Below are positions 36,979-47,594 of a stretch of DNA of 64,000 bases, piece after piece. This stretch comes from Lentibacillus saliphilus. GTDB lineage: Bacteria; Bacillota; Bacilli; Bacillales; Amphibacillaceae. The stretch is taken from positions 558,001-622,000 of the forward strand of contig NZ_JABJXD010000001.1 in NCBI RefSeq assembly GCF_019093865.1, given 5' to 3'. Each line of letters opens with the position of its first letter. Position 1 is the first letter of the stretch. The position numbers and the translations under genes are program-made. The notes under the pieces are model-generated. The model did no database searches. It was not told where the DNA came from and saw only the letters and a list, made by a program, of their open reading frames with translations.

Positions 36979-38169
36979 ATGGTATTCAGTCAAGAGGTCA
37001 TTGATCAAACGCAAAAATATGGTGCTAAAAACTATCATCCACTTCCGGTTGTCGTATCCAAGGCTGAAGGTGTTTGGGTCGAGGATCCAGAAGGTAACCG
37101 ATACATGGATATGCTGAGTGCTTATTCAGCTGTTAACCAAGGACACCGCCACCCTAAAATCATTGACGCCTTAAAGCAACAAGCAGATCGCGTCACATTA
37201 ACATCACGTGCGTTCCACAACGATCAACTCGGTCCATGGTATGAAAAAATCTGCAAGCTAACGAATAAAGAAATGGCCTTACCGATGAATACTGGTGCAG
37301 AGGCTGTTGAAACGGCAGTTAAAGCGGCGAGACGCTGGGCATATGATGTAAAGGGTGTCGCTGAAAATAAAGCTGAAATTATTGCCTGTGAAGGGAATTT
37401 TCACGGTCGAACGATGACAGCTGTATCTCTATCATCTGAAGCCGAATATAAACGCGGCTTCGGTCCAATGCTGCCTGGTATTAAAGTGATTCCATACGGT
37501 GATATCGACGCCTTAAAAGCGGCCATCAATGAGCATACGGCTGGATTTTTATTTGAACCTATTCAAGGTGAGGCTGGTATCGTTATGCCACCTGAGGGCT
37601 TCTTGAAGCAAGCGTATGACATTTGCCAAGACAATAACGTCCTCTATATCGCTGATGAAATTCAAGCTGGTCTTGGACGAAGCGGCAAAATGTTTGCCTG
37701 TGATTGGGAGGATGTCACACCAGATATTTTAATTCTCGGAAAAGCACTTGGTGGCGGAGTTATGCCTATTTCTTGCATCGTCGCCAACAAAGATGTTCTT
37801 GGCGTATTTAATCCTGGATCTCACGGGTCAACGTTCGGTGGTAATCCGCTTGCCTGCGCTGTTTCTGTAGCAGTTCTTGAAGTCATCGAAGAGGAAAAGC
37901 TGGTAGATCGTTCGTTAGAGCTCGGAAGCTATATGATGGATGTTCTGAAAGCGATTGACAATCCAGTTATTAAAGAAGTCCGTGGTAAAGGGCTTTTTAT
38001 CGGTGTAGAGCTTACCAAAGCGGCTCGCCCTTATTGTGAAGCGCTTAAAGAAAAAGGGTTGCTCTGTAAGGAAACACACGAAAATGTTATCAGATTTGCC
38101 CCACCACTGACAATTGAAAAAGAAGATCTTGACTGGGCACTTCAACATATTAAAGCCGTTTTAGCATAA
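36979..38169 (+). CDS. rocD: Ornithine aminotransferase
   Basis: A class III PLP transaminase converting ornithine and 2-oxoglutarate to glutamate semialdehyde and glutamate. Visible: [22 protein letters not shown], the phosphate loop [20 protein letters not shown], the Asp in [16 protein letters not shown] Lys in LGKALGGG, and STFGGNPLA. 396 aa is normal. GGAGGG lies 6 nt before ATG. No sigma-L promoter was found upstream, and other roc genes are absent from the window. Confidence 0.95.
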   Translation: MVFSQEVIDQTQKYGAKNYHPLPVVVSKAEGVWVEDPEGNRYMDMLSAYSAVNQGHRHPKIIDALKQQADRVTLTSRAFHNDQLGPWYEKICKLTNKEMALPMNTGAEAVETAVKAARRWAYDVKGVAENKAEIIACEGNFHGRTMTAVSLSSEAEYKRGFGPMLPGIKVIPYGDIDALKAAINEHTAGFLFEPIQGEAGIVMPPEGFLKQAYDICQDNNVLYIADEIQAGLGRSGKMFACDWEDVTPDILILGKALGGGVMPISCIVANKDVLGVFNPGSHGSTFGGNPLACAVSVAVLEVIEEEKLVDRSLELGSYMMDVLKAIDNPVIKEVRGKGLFIGVELTKAARPYCEALKEKGLLCKETHENVIRFAPPLTIEKEDLDWALQHIKAVLA

Positions 38170-38182
38170 GTTTTTTATAAAT

Positions 38183-38234
38183 AAAAAGCGTACAGCTTCT
38201 CCCTAACTTTAGGTGAAAGAACTGTACGCTTTTT
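38183..38234. terminator. Bidirectional terminator after rocD
   Basis: A 13-bp perfect stem AAAAAGCGTACAG/CTGTACGCTTTTT with a ~26-nt loop, serving rocD and the convergent 38239 gene. Confidence 0.85.
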
Positions 38235-38238
38235 AAAT

Positions 38239-38745
38239 CTAGTTAACTTCAACGACCTTCTGTTGTCCCCACGGTGCCATTTTTATCGTGATGATCCACG
38301 GTTCTCGTTGATTGTTTAACGCTGCTTCTATTTTTTCCGTAGCAACTTCCTCAAAGCCATATTCAACATAATACGCCTTTTCGTGTTCAGCATGCCACCT
38401 ATATTTCCCCTTTAAAACAACTTGATGAGCTTGAGCAGTTGGTTTCGTCAAAGACGCATGCTTGACGTGATAAATCCCTTCTCCATCAGCTTCTAAAAGG
38501 ACATAAATCCGTTCATTATGCGCCACTTCTTCTGTTGGCATCCAGTTCTCTTCAGATATTGTATGAATCTCAAAATCAATATAAATCGTTTCTCCGCCTT
38601 GGTAACGATGATTGAGCCGAACGTGATTATCCTGTTTGAGTTGGATCGTCTCACCGAACGTCGAGATGAGCTGATCTTGAATGGGAATAAGACAAAGACA
38701 AATAAACTGGATGATGATGACACCGTAAAACAATAGACGCTTCAT
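38239..38745 (-). CDS. GDYXXLXY-type membrane-anchored protein, divergent motif
   Basis: An N-terminal signal anchor (LLFYGVIIIQFICLCLIPI) is followed by an extracytoplasmic beta-rich domain of ~145 residues. At the place of the family motif GDYxxLxY it reads GETIYIDFEI. The partner DUF2157 gene is immediately upstream, with stop and start overlapping as TGATG. That pairing supports the family call. Function unknown. ATG 38745 is used. Confidence 0.75.
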   Translation of the reverse strand: MKRLLFYGVIIIQFICLCLIPIQDQLISTFGETIQLKQDNHVRLNHRYQGGETIYIDFEIHTISEENWMPTEEVAHNERIYVLLEADGEGIYHVKHASLTKPTAQAHQVVLKGKYRWHAEHEKAYYVEYGFEEVATEKIEAALNNQREPWIITIKMAPWGQQKVVEVN

Positions 38746-39953
38746 CACACATCATCTCCCTTAGCACCTTCAACAACGGCACGCCGACGTTTTTCCAAAA
38801 TAAAGCTCAGGCCAAATAACAGCACACCACCAATTAGGAAAAACAACGACTTGTTCATCTCATCCCATGCAAACTGAATGTAGGCGGTAAACGTACTCAG
38901 TAGAAAAGTAACCGTTCCGAACTGAATTTTATGATTGTCTTCTGTTTTATAGCCGATAAACAACAGAACAATGGCAAACACGAATAAAATCACGTTGCTG
39001 AGCAAATAGGAAAATGGAACGTAAGCGACTGGGAGGAATAGAATTAAATCAACCCATTCCGTAAGCTGTTTTTTCCTTCGTTTGATCAGCGCGGCAATTG
39101 AAAATACGAGTGCCCATACGATGATGAAGCTCAGCTCTCGTTCAACCTGATCCTGGTCCCAAAAAGCAGTCTGTAAATAAAACGTTTGATTGACACCAAA
39201 TATGATGATCGCTATTAGTGCCGTTCGTTTAAACGCTATTTTGAGCGCATGATGACTAATAATATCACTGATGATATATATTGCCAGTATATATACGATC
39301 GGCCAATAATACGCCTGTGACTCAGCAACGGCTAATACAATCAGCTGTATGATAAAACTCGCCGCAAAGCCGTAACCGAACAACAAAGATGATCGATGAT
39401 AGACAAAATGGGCAAACCCGAATAACAACACGAGAAAAATGAACCAGTTAAAGGCCGAAAAAGACGAGCCGCTATATATTTGGCCTACGGTGACGACGAT
39501 TAATCCAATCATAAAGATCAGCTTATGATCGTATACGACGTATAGCAGAAGTCCAATGATCGCCCATATGATAAACGGCCATGCGCTCAATAACGTCATA
39601 TTGTAAATATTCATCGTGTGCAGTAAACCCGTCCCAAAAACGATATAGCCTAATATAATAAAACTGACCCCAAGGCTAGATGACCGTTTTCTATATAATT
39701 GGTCACCACATACATACAATAGAAGCATGACCATCATTAAGACGAGCGGTCGCGACAGATGTGCCACCTGCGCCCATTCCGAGAACATGAATGTAATGAT
39801 CCCAAGCCCTGTTAAAAGAATGGCGAACAATATAATCACACCATTAGGGTCCTTTTTTGTATAACGTGCGAGTAGTGTCTCTAGCTGCGCCTCGGTAATG
39901 ACCCCATCACGAACCCATTTGGTCCCTTCACGCTGAAGCTTTGTTCGATTCAA
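38745..39953 (-). CDS. DUF2157 polytopic membrane protein
   Basis: A cytoplasmic N-terminal ~40 residues (KWVRDGVITEAQLETLLARY) resembling the DUF2157 head, followed by about 12 hydrophobic helices in pairs and a basic tail. TTG at 39953 is preferred as start because AGGAGG ends 8 nt upstream; the GTG at 39962 overlaps the ribosome site. It forms a two-gene operon with the GDYXXLXY-type partner. Such pairs are widespread but uncharacterised. Confidence 0.82.
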   Translation of the reverse strand: MNRTKLQREGTKWVRDGVITEAQLETLLARYTKKDPNGVIILFAILLTGLGIITFMFSEWAQVAHLSRPLVLMMVMLLLYVCGDQLYRKRSSSLGVSFIILGYIVFGTGLLHTMNIYNMTLLSAWPFIIWAIIGLLLYVVYDHKLIFMIGLIVVTVGQIYSGSSFSAFNWFIFLVLLFGFAHFVYHRSSLLFGYGFAASFIIQLIVLAVAESQAYYWPIVYILAIYIISDIISHHALKIAFKRTALIAIIIFGVNQTFYLQTAFWDQDQVERELSFIIVWALVFSIAALIKRRKKQLTEWVDLILFLPVAYVPFSYLLSNVILFVFAIVLLFIGYKTEDNHKIQFGTVTFLLSTFTAYIQFAWDEMNKSLFFLIGGVLLFGLSFILEKRRRAVVEGAKGDDV

Positions 39954-39973
39954 TTCAGACACCTCCTGTTATT

Positions 39974-40030
39974 CAAAAAGGCTGTTGTCATAACGCCTAT
40001 CATAACGATCGTTTTGAAAACAGCCTTTTG
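39974..40030 (-). terminator. Intrinsic terminator of addBA
   Basis: AAAAGGCTGTT pairs with AACAGCCTTTT across a ~32-nt loop, with T-run on the minus strand; 4 nt beyond the addA stop. Confidence 0.75.
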
Positions 40031-40033
40031 ACA

Positions 40034-43000
40034 TTACAGCTTGATCGCTGCCGGGCTTTCTCCTTCTAGGTTAAAAAAGTACAAATACGTATCTTCAACA
40101 GGCTGACGCCAAATTTGTTCAATCGCTTGACGATACAAATTCATCTGAACGTCATAGCGTTTTTTGAGCATGTTGATGGCTTTCTCGTCAACAGCGCCAC
40201 GTATGCGATCTGTTTTATAATCGAGCAAAATCCAGCCTGTGTCTGTCGGAATCGCACAATCTATCACCCCTTGAACGAGCACCTTTTCAGCTTCATCACC
40301 TTGCCAATCCGCATAAACGTCCTTTGCCGGTAGTGCTAGGCTAAACGGGATTTCACGGTGCAAATTAGGTGCGTCTAGCATCAACTGAGCAATATCTGTT
40401 TCGAAAAATGCTGCAATAGCTTCTGTATCAACGGTTTCTGCTTGTTGCGACGTTAATATTTCTCGGTGAACAAGTCCCTCTACAAATGCCGCCACTTCTG
40501 AGTCTGCTAGCTGGCGCTTGAAGGGGATATGCTGCATAACTGTATGCATAATGGTTCCACGTTCAGCTGCTGAGATCGTTCGCTCCTGCTGCATGAAATT
40601 CGGCCGTTTAATGATCGGAGCCTGGAACGGTTTCACAAGTGCATCGCCGCTATATTCATCGCGAATCTCTCGTTGACGTTTAATTTCCGTGACGGATTGT
40701 TTGGCCCGATGTACAGCGGCAGCTTTATACGTATATTGAAAGTCGAGACGACGTGCAACCTCTGTATGTTCATCCGTTTGATCAATAGCAACAGGTTGCC
40801 ACGACGTAATATGGGTTCGTAGAGTATCATCACCAATAACCGTCTCTTCTTCTAAATTCGCATAATCACTCCCATGAACAACGTCGACAACCCATTCAGA
40901 TGGATCAATACGAATATCTTGAAGCACTGCATCATTCAGCTCATCCTGTCTTAAGACAGCATTTTGATCATGACGTGCCAAGGCAGGTCCCACCCAGTCA
41001 AGATAGGAGGTCGCACCGATGCGATAGTGCGCCGGTAAAACCCACTCGCCATGCTCAACCATTTGCGCCCATTTATTTTGTTTTTTTGCGAAGGACGCCA
41101 CATTGCCAATCATAACGAGCTTTTCCTTCGCCCGCGTCAGTGCCACGTATAAAACACGCATTTCTTCGGCAAGTAACTCACGCTTTTTCTCTTGTTTAAG
41201 GGCATGATAATACAGCGTTGGATATGAAATACGTTTGACAGGATCAATGTAACGACTGGCAAACCCGAGATCCTTGTGCAGTAAATAGCGCTGACGTAAG
41301 TCCATCATGTTAAATGATTTATCCATTCCACCAAGAATGACGACCGGGAATTCCAATCCTTTACTTTTGTGGATCGTCATAATGCGCACAACATCTTCTT
41401 GTTCACTGAGTGCTCGAGCTGCACCGAGGTCATCGCCACGTTCCTCCATCCGTTCGATAAATCGGAGAAAACGGAACAACCCGCGAAAGGCAGTTGATTC
41501 ATAGCTTCTTGCTCTATCATATAAGGCCCTTAAATTCGCTTGACGCTGACGGCCGCCAGGCATCCCACCTACAAAATCATAGTAGCCTGTTTCACGGTAA
41601 ATTTGCCAAATTAATTCTGACAGCGCCCCTTCTCTAGCTGTGAGACGGAAATGCTCAAGCTGTGTGAGAAAGTGCTTTATACGCCTAACCGATTCCACGT
41701 CTGATGACTGGCCTATATAGGCGTTTAATGCCTCATAAAACGTGCCGCGTCGATCTGCAAGGCGAATTTGCGTTAATGCGTCCTCATTCAATCCAACAAT
41801 TGGCGATCGAAGCACAGACGCAAGTGGGATATCCTGACGTGGGTTATCGATAACCTTCAGCATATTCAATAAGACCTTTACTTCAATCGCAGCAAAATAA
41901 CCTGTTGACAACTCTGCATAAACCGGAATGCCTTGCTTTTTCAATTCATCGACGATGGTTGGTGCCCATGTCATCGACCGCTGTAAAATAACGATGTCAC
42001 GATACTGGATATCACGCTGCTGACCGGTCGCTTTATCGACAACCTGCAGTGGTGATTGCTCTTTTTGACCAATCCACAGCTTGATCTTTTCGGCATAGGC
42101 ACGAGCTTCGATTTGCGCCTTTTCCAAATCAAGGTAATCCTCGTCACCACCGTCTGGATCTGGTTCACGTTCTTCTGGAGCTTCTCGATCAATGATGATG
42201 AGCTCGGGCTCAGGCGTTGGATTCGGTAAATCATCATACATATGATTGCCGTAAATGAGCTCAGCCGCTTGATCATATGCCATGTCACCAAGTTTCTCAT
42301 CAATAATTTGCCGGAAAATATAGTTCGTCCCTAATAGAACCTGTGGACGACTCCGAAAGTTTTTAGCGAGGTCAATACGCTCACTTGGTTCTTCGGCGCC
42401 AGCAAAGCGTTTATATTTTTCGAGAAATAGCGATGGCTCAGCATGTCTAAAGCGGTAAATGCTCTGCTTTACATCACCAACCATAAACATATTGCCTGGT
42501 CCTGACTGATCGCTAACCAGCTGTAAGATCGTTTCCTGTACAAGGTTGGTATCCTGATATTCATCAACGAGCACTTCACTGAATTGGTGCTGAAGCTGTT
42601 TCGCAACACTCGACGCTTGTATGTGTCCATCCTCAGTCTCACCTGCAACGAGAATTTGTAGACAATAATGCTCGAGATCAGAGAAATCAACGACCGCACT
42701 TTCTTGTTTCTTCTTGGAAAAACGCGCTTTAAATGCTTTGACGAGCTCTGTTAATTGCTTTACGACTGGTGCAAGCTCCTTCATGTCAGCGACGTGTCCG
42801 GCTAGATTTCGACTAAACCACTCGTCCTTCATCGTCGTCCAGCGTTTTTTATAGCTGTCTCGTACTTTTTTGACACGTTCTTTAAGGTCCTCACTACAAT
42901 CTGCCTTTTTGCGAGACAGCGTGGCAAATTTACTTTGAACCATGTATGCTTGCAAATCTTCCCAAACGTTAATCCGCTTTTCTACTTCAGCAAGCATCTC

Positions 43001-43771
43001 TAAATCCTTCTCGATCGTTTCTGCATATTGATGAGGTCCATCAACCTCTTCGGTCAATCGCAGTGCAAGGCTCATTTCATCCTTCATAGCAGCACATTCG
43101 TTGATCACTTCTTGCCGAATGATATTGAGCCATTCGAGTCCTTCCTCCTGCCATTGATCAGGAATATCATACATCGCTGCTAGGTTATCTAACCAAGCAT
43201 CTGGCCATGGATTTTGCATGGCAAACGTATACAGATCAAGGACGAGCGTTTCCACATCCACATCGCTTCGGTCACTCGAAAAGCGATCAACGACAGCGAA
43301 AAATTGCGATTGCGCCTCTCCTTCCTGCCCATACCATTCCTCAAACAAATCATCAATGACATCCTGCTTCATGAGGTCTGCTTCCATATCATTGGCAATT
43401 CGAAATGATGGATCAATGTCTAAAACGTAAGCGTATTGCTTCACAACGTCAAGACAGAATGAGTGCAACGTCGAAATAGAGGCACGCTGTAACAAAGACA
43501 GCTGCTTCTTCAAGTGATTTGACTCCGGTTGCTCAGCAAGGGCCTTCTCCAATGCCAACCCAACTCGATTTCTCATTTCCTGTGCAGCGGCATTCGTAAA
43601 CGTTACAACGAGTAAACTATCAATGTCGACAGGGTTGTTCTGTCTCGTCAGCTTCTGAATAATCCGCTCAACGAGAACTGCCGTTTTCCCTGATCCGGCC
43701 GCTGCTGCGACAAGCACATCACTGCCTTCTGTTTCAATCGCACGCGCCTGCTCTTTCGTCCATTTCACCAT
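40034..43771 (-). CDS. addA: AddA, helicase-nuclease subunit of AddAB
   Basis: A UvrD-like superfamily 1 helicase with a C-terminal RecB-type nuclease. Walker A is AAAAGSGKTAVLVERI near residue 30; motif II-III region is VLVDEYQDTN and GDVKQSIYRFRHAEP; motif V-VI include TIHKSKGLEFPVV and VALTRAKEKL. The nuclease site shows GVIDCAIP then LLDYKTD. 1245 aa is normal. AddAB resects double-strand breaks to start RecA recombination. Start overlaps the addB end by 7 nt. Confidence 0.97.
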   Translation of the reverse strand: MVKWTKEQARAIETEGSDVLVAAAAGSGKTAVLVERIIQKLTRQNNPVDIDSLLVVTFTNAAAQEMRNRVGLALEKALAEQPESNHLKKQLSLLQRASISTLHSFCLDVVKQYAYVLDIDPSFRIANDMEADLMKQDVIDDLFEEWYGQEGEAQSQFFAVVDRFSSDRSDVDVETLVLDLYTFAMQNPWPDAWLDNLAAMYDIPDQWQEEGLEWLNIIRQEVINECAAMKDEMSLALRLTEEVDGPHQYAETIEKDLEMLAEVEKRINVWEDLQAYMVQSKFATLSRKKADCSEDLKERVKKVRDSYKKRWTTMKDEWFSRNLAGHVADMKELAPVVKQLTELVKAFKARFSKKKQESAVVDFSDLEHYCLQILVAGETEDGHIQASSVAKQLQHQFSEVLVDEYQDTNLVQETILQLVSDQSGPGNMFMVGDVKQSIYRFRHAEPSLFLEKYKRFAGAEEPSERIDLAKNFRSRPQVLLGTNYIFRQIIDEKLGDMAYDQAAELIYGNHMYDDLPNPTPEPELIIIDREAPEEREPDPDGGDEDYLDLEKAQIEARAYAEKIKLWIGQKEQSPLQVVDKATGQQRDIQYRDIVILQRSMTWAPTIVDELKKQGIPVYAELSTGYFAAIEVKVLLNMLKVIDNPRQDIPLASVLRSPIVGLNEDALTQIRLADRRGTFYEALNAYIGQSSDVESVRRIKHFLTQLEHFRLTAREGALSELIWQIYRETGYYDFVGGMPGGRQRQANLRALYDRARSYESTAFRGLFRFLRFIERMEERGDDLGAARALSEQEDVVRIMTIHKSKGLEFPVVILGGMDKSFNMMDLRQRYLLHKDLGFASRYIDPVKRISYPTLYYHALKQEKKRELLAEEMRVLYVALTRAKEKLVMIGNVASFAKKQNKWAQMVEHGEWVLPAHYRIGATSYLDWVGPALARHDQNAVLRQDELNDAVLQDIRIDPSEWVVDVVHGSDYANLEEETVIGDDTLRTHITSWQPVAIDQTDEHTEVARRLDFQYTYKAAAVHRAKQSVTEIKRQREIRDEYSGDALVKPFQAPIIKRPNFMQQERTISAAERGTIMHTVMQHIPFKRQLADSEVAAFVEGLVHREILTSQQAETVDTEAIAAFFETDIAQLMLDAPNLHREIPFSLALPAKDVYADWQGDEAEKVLVQGVIDCAIPTDTGWILLDYKTDRIRGAVDEKAINMLKKRYDVQMNLYRQAIEQIWRQPVEDTYLYFFNLEGESPAAIKL

Positions 43772-46700
43772 GATAATCCCTCCTTGTTGCGACGCAATAG
43801 ATCAATAATGTCATCATCAGACATATGCTGTAGCTTACGATATTGGTTGTCTTCAAGCGATGGATCAAACTGACAGACCGATAGAAACGGACAAAATGTA
43901 CACGGTGTCTGCTGTTTATGCTGGTATGGGTTCAACTCTACTGAGCCTGAAGTCATCGCGACCCCTGCTGACGTCATTAATTGATGAATATGCGACTGTA
44001 GCACAGCAAATGTTTCGGGATCAGCAATTTTTGAGCCGTTGTAAAAGCCACCATTTTTCTTCACTCCTGCCGGGACAATTTGACTTCTGCCTGAGGCAAG
44101 TGATGTATCCATCATCTGCACAACGCTCTCATCAGCGAGTAAGAGCCCTTGCATCTTGTACTGCTTAAATATCTCCTCGATAATCGCTTCGTCTGACATT
44201 TTCGTCTTTCCAGTAATGAGCGGATTGTGCACGTGAAAATAAAGCACGCCCGCTGGTGTCGCTTTTCGACCGAGCCATTGCTCAGAATGCGTAAGAATGA
44301 CGTCGAGATAAGCAAGCATTTGAAGTGCAAGACCGTAATAGACATCTAATAGATTTAAGCCTTTTGCACTCGATTTATAATCAATAATACGCAAATATAA
44401 ATGCTCATCTCGGATAGCTTGATCAACACGGTCAATCCGTCCCCGCAGCATGAGCTGATAGCCATTCGCAAGTGGCAAGGTCAACGCTGGGAGGGTTTCC
44501 TCGTGCCCCGTACCAAAGCCAAGCTCTAAGCCGACCGGTGAAAAATCACTATACCGTGCTTGCTCACTTAACACATGAGTCGCCCGAGCAATAACGTCAC
44601 GGAGCTTCTTCTGAATGTAAAGATACCGATTAGAGCTGTGCAAAATTTGATGCTGGAGAACCGGTGCCAATTCGGTAACAGCGCGTTCTGCATATTTGCC
44701 CGTCTCTTCTCGTGTTAAATCTTTAAAATGCCGCCCTTCCCCTTGCACCCATTCAGTAATCTTTTTTAACGCTTCATGAAACAACTGACCGATGTCAGGT
44801 GCATCCAATTTATACGTTTGTCGTTCCTTTAAACCGAGACTATACTGAGCAAAATGCTGATAAGAACACCGATAATGTGTCTCAAGTCGGGATACACTCG
44901 CTTTAACGGTATCATCATAAAGCGATTCTGTCGTTTCCTTCGATAGCGTAACAGGGGTGTTGTCATAATATAAGCTTTGCAAAATTGAATACGTCGTTTC
45001 ACCCTTATTGGTGTTTTCAATATACCAATTTAACACATGCCACCAGATCGGCTTAATCGGATAGGTTTTCCGGTAACGAGCGAGCTGTGCCGTCAGTGCG
45101 GCCCGTGTTCTCAGTGGTGTCGTAATAAAACGATCCGCTTCAAATAATTCATCCGGATCCTGTAACAATAAATGGTCACAGCTATTCGGAAATAAGCTGT
45201 CCAATCGATGAATGAGTGGTGATGGTGTTTTGGACTTTCCTTCTTCGTCACTCAGTGGATAGCTGACCCACAGCTTGTCAGATGCGACGGTTAATGCGGC
45301 ATACATGTAAAACCAATCATCTAACAATTCACGACGACCACCATCAGCAAGCTGAATGCCGTGTTCACTGAGAAGAAGACGCTCCTCCTCATTAATCATC
45401 CCATCCGCTGGTGGCTTCATCGGCCAGATGCCATCATTTACGCCGAGTAAAAAGGCACATTTGATGCCACTAATACGTGAGCGGTCGATCGTTCCAACGA
45501 TAACATGATCCATGCTTGGCGGCACATGGGCAAATGTTAATGTTTCCAATCCAGCTTCAATCGTTTTTTTGAACGTGGAAAGGGTCATCTGCTCATCACC
45601 CGCCATTTCAACCATTTCATCCAACAGTTGAATGAGCGCCTGCCACACCTGCTCTTGCTCTCTACCGCGTTCGATCATCCCTTCTTCATCATAAAAGGTA
45701 CGCATCTCTTCAAGCCGACTCGGAACATCTAATGTCTCCATCAGATCATATAACTGTTCACAAAATGCCCGAACCGTATCTGCCTCTCGAACACCCTGGT
45801 CAAATTTCCCTAGTGCGTTGACGACATGATGACGATAGGCATTGATGCGCTTTTGGGTATTTTTTTCATGATCGGTCTGTGATGCACCGTCAAAGCCGCG
45901 AAAACGCTGAAACACCCACTCATTTTCACCAAGCCAGCGGGTTCGTGAGCGAATGCCATATTCAAGGACGTAATTTTCCAGTTCATCAATGGCATCATTT
46001 GAGAGCGGCATGTGCGTATCGCCACTTGGGATGAAGCCGGTTTTTAACACACGAAAGATGGCGTCATAGCGCCAGTTTCCTTCAACAACATCGAGGACTG
46101 ACCGCAGCATCTCAATAAGCGGGTGATTAAGCATCGAGCGCTTTTCATCGATAAACACCGGAATATCATGATCACGAAAAACCGTATCGATAAGATCGTG
46201 ATACACGTCAGCCTGCCGCATAAAAATCGCAATATCTCTATATCGATAACGCTCATCACGCACGAGTCGAACAATTTCCTGGGCAACCCCTTCCACTTCT
46301 GCTCGTGGATGAACCGCTTCGGCAATTTGAATCGGGACACGCCCTTCTTCCCATGCCATTGGTGGGCGCACATCAAACTGTGCTTCCAGATGCGCAAAAT
46401 AAGGCCTATCTTTAAAACGGCCTGCTTTAGGATCCAGGACAATCGCGTCTTCTTGTTCGATTCCATTTTCCTCTGCAATTGTTTTTAACGCATTGTACGT
46501 TCTTTTCGTCTGGTAAAATATATCCAATTCTGGCACGTCACGCTCTGGCACATTGTCCATCGTCAAAGCGATTGTGACTCGGCGACAGCTTTTTAACAGT
46601 TGTTCAATGACGAGCAATTCTTTTGGCGAAAAACTATGAAATCCGTCCAAATAAATGTCTGCGCCATCAAACAAATGCGTGTGCGAGATTTTTTCTGCTA

Positions 46701-47274
46701 GGAGCTGCAGCTGATCTTCTCCGTCAATATAATGGCCATGCAACGTATCAACGAGCTTGTCATATATGTAGACCAAGTCTTCTAGCTTATCGGTTAACGC
46801 TTCTTCTGTCGGGTATTGATGCTTAAATCGATTCATCTCATCAATTTGTGCCTTTAGCATGTCTGGACTGATTAAATAGCGTTTGAATTCAGTAATGAGC
46901 GCCTCTAAGCGTTCGAGAAAGCCTTGCTTCTCTTTCGCCTTTTGAAAGACGCGCCATTCGCCTGCTCTTTCCTCCATTATTTTACGAAGCATCATTTGAA
47001 TGCCGATTGAGCTGATGAATTGTCGTGTGCCGCCACCTGTTTCCTGCAGTACGCGCCACGCTAATCTGGAAAAGCTCATCACTTGTGCGCGAATGCTGCC
47101 TGGCACATCAGCATGATCAAATAATGCATATTCCTCTTGAAATGTCATTTGATCAGGTACGATATAGAAGATCGGTGGTCCTTGCGGTGCTTCTGTAATA
47201 CGTTGTTTGATGTCCTCTCTAATCACACGGCTTTTGTCGGTACCGACGCCGCCGAGTAACATACGCATGCCCAT
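43765..47274 (-). CDS. addB: AddB, ATPase-nuclease subunit of AddAB
   Basis: Inactivated-helicase partner with a C-terminal nuclease (LRIIDYKSSAKGLNL) and the Fe-S cysteines of AddB (YRC near 800; CTFCPFLSVC near the C-terminus). The N-terminal P-loop reads GGVGTDKS, with Asp where the second glycine of GxxGxGK[ST] is expected. ATG 47274 is chosen for GGGGGAG 6 nt upstream, giving 1169 aa; a longer form starting in the leader is unlikely. First gene of addBA. Confidence 0.95.
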   Translation of the reverse strand: MGMRMLLGGVGTDKSRVIREDIKQRITEAPQGPPIFYIVPDQMTFQEEYALFDHADVPGSIRAQVMSFSRLAWRVLQETGGGTRQFISSIGIQMMLRKIMEERAGEWRVFQKAKEKQGFLERLEALITEFKRYLISPDMLKAQIDEMNRFKHQYPTEEALTDKLEDLVYIYDKLVDTLHGHYIDGEDQLQLLAEKISHTHLFDGADIYLDGFHSFSPKELLVIEQLLKSCRRVTIALTMDNVPERDVPELDIFYQTKRTYNALKTIAEENGIEQEDAIVLDPKAGRFKDRPYFAHLEAQFDVRPPMAWEEGRVPIQIAEAVHPRAEVEGVAQEIVRLVRDERYRYRDIAIFMRQADVYHDLIDTVFRDHDIPVFIDEKRSMLNHPLIEMLRSVLDVVEGNWRYDAIFRVLKTGFIPSGDTHMPLSNDAIDELENYVLEYGIRSRTRWLGENEWVFQRFRGFDGASQTDHEKNTQKRINAYRHHVVNALGKFDQGVREADTVRAFCEQLYDLMETLDVPSRLEEMRTFYDEEGMIERGREQEQVWQALIQLLDEMVEMAGDEQMTLSTFKKTIEAGLETLTFAHVPPSMDHVIVGTIDRSRISGIKCAFLLGVNDGIWPMKPPADGMINEEERLLLSEHGIQLADGGRRELLDDWFYMYAALTVASDKLWVSYPLSDEEGKSKTPSPLIHRLDSLFPNSCDHLLLQDPDELFEADRFITTPLRTRAALTAQLARYRKTYPIKPIWWHVLNWYIENTNKGETTYSILQSLYYDNTPVTLSKETTESLYDDTVKASVSRLETHYRCSYQHFAQYSLGLKERQTYKLDAPDIGQLFHEALKKITEWVQGEGRHFKDLTREETGKYAERAVTELAPVLQHQILHSSNRYLYIQKKLRDVIARATHVLSEQARYSDFSPVGLELGFGTGHEETLPALTLPLANGYQLMLRGRIDRVDQAIRDEHLYLRIIDYKSSAKGLNLLDVYYGLALQMLAYLDVILTHSEQWLGRKATPAGVLYFHVHNPLITGKTKMSDEAIIEEIFKQYKMQGLLLADESVVQMMDTSLASGRSQIVPAGVKKNGGFYNGSKIADPETFAVLQSHIHQLMTSAGVAMTSGSVELNPYQHKQQTPCTFCPFLSVCQFDPSLEDNQYRKLQHMSDDDIIDLLRRNKEGLSW

Positions 47275-47340
47275 ATTCGTCTCCCCCTCGCCTAAGTATA
47301 TTGTTATATGGTTGATCATCATTTTTAAATAGATAAAGAG

Positions 47341-47559
47341 GCTGGAACAAAAGAATATACACGAAAATTCGAATAATACGACCGCTCCGGAAATATACTA
47401 CGCTTTCCGCGGGCGGCTGGTGAGCCTCCTCGTGCTAACGCACTGCGGGGTCTCGCCTAGGCCTTTCCTCCCGCCGGAGTCTACGTATATTTCCGGAGCT
47501 AAGGTTCTGCATTGTTCGTCTTTGTGATTAAACTTTTAGGTTTTGTCCCAACCCCTTTT
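47341..47559. repeat. Large palindromic element, copy D (~219 bp)
   Basis: Outer ends GCTGGAACAAAA / TTTTGTCCCAACC and a core almost identical to copy A from GCTCCGGAAATATACTACG to TACGTATATTTCCGGAGC, in the same orientation. It lies between addB and the VTT-domain gene. Confidence 0.9.
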
Positions 47560-47594
47560 ATAGCAGGTGACTGATAAAACTTGTCTTCGTTCGG

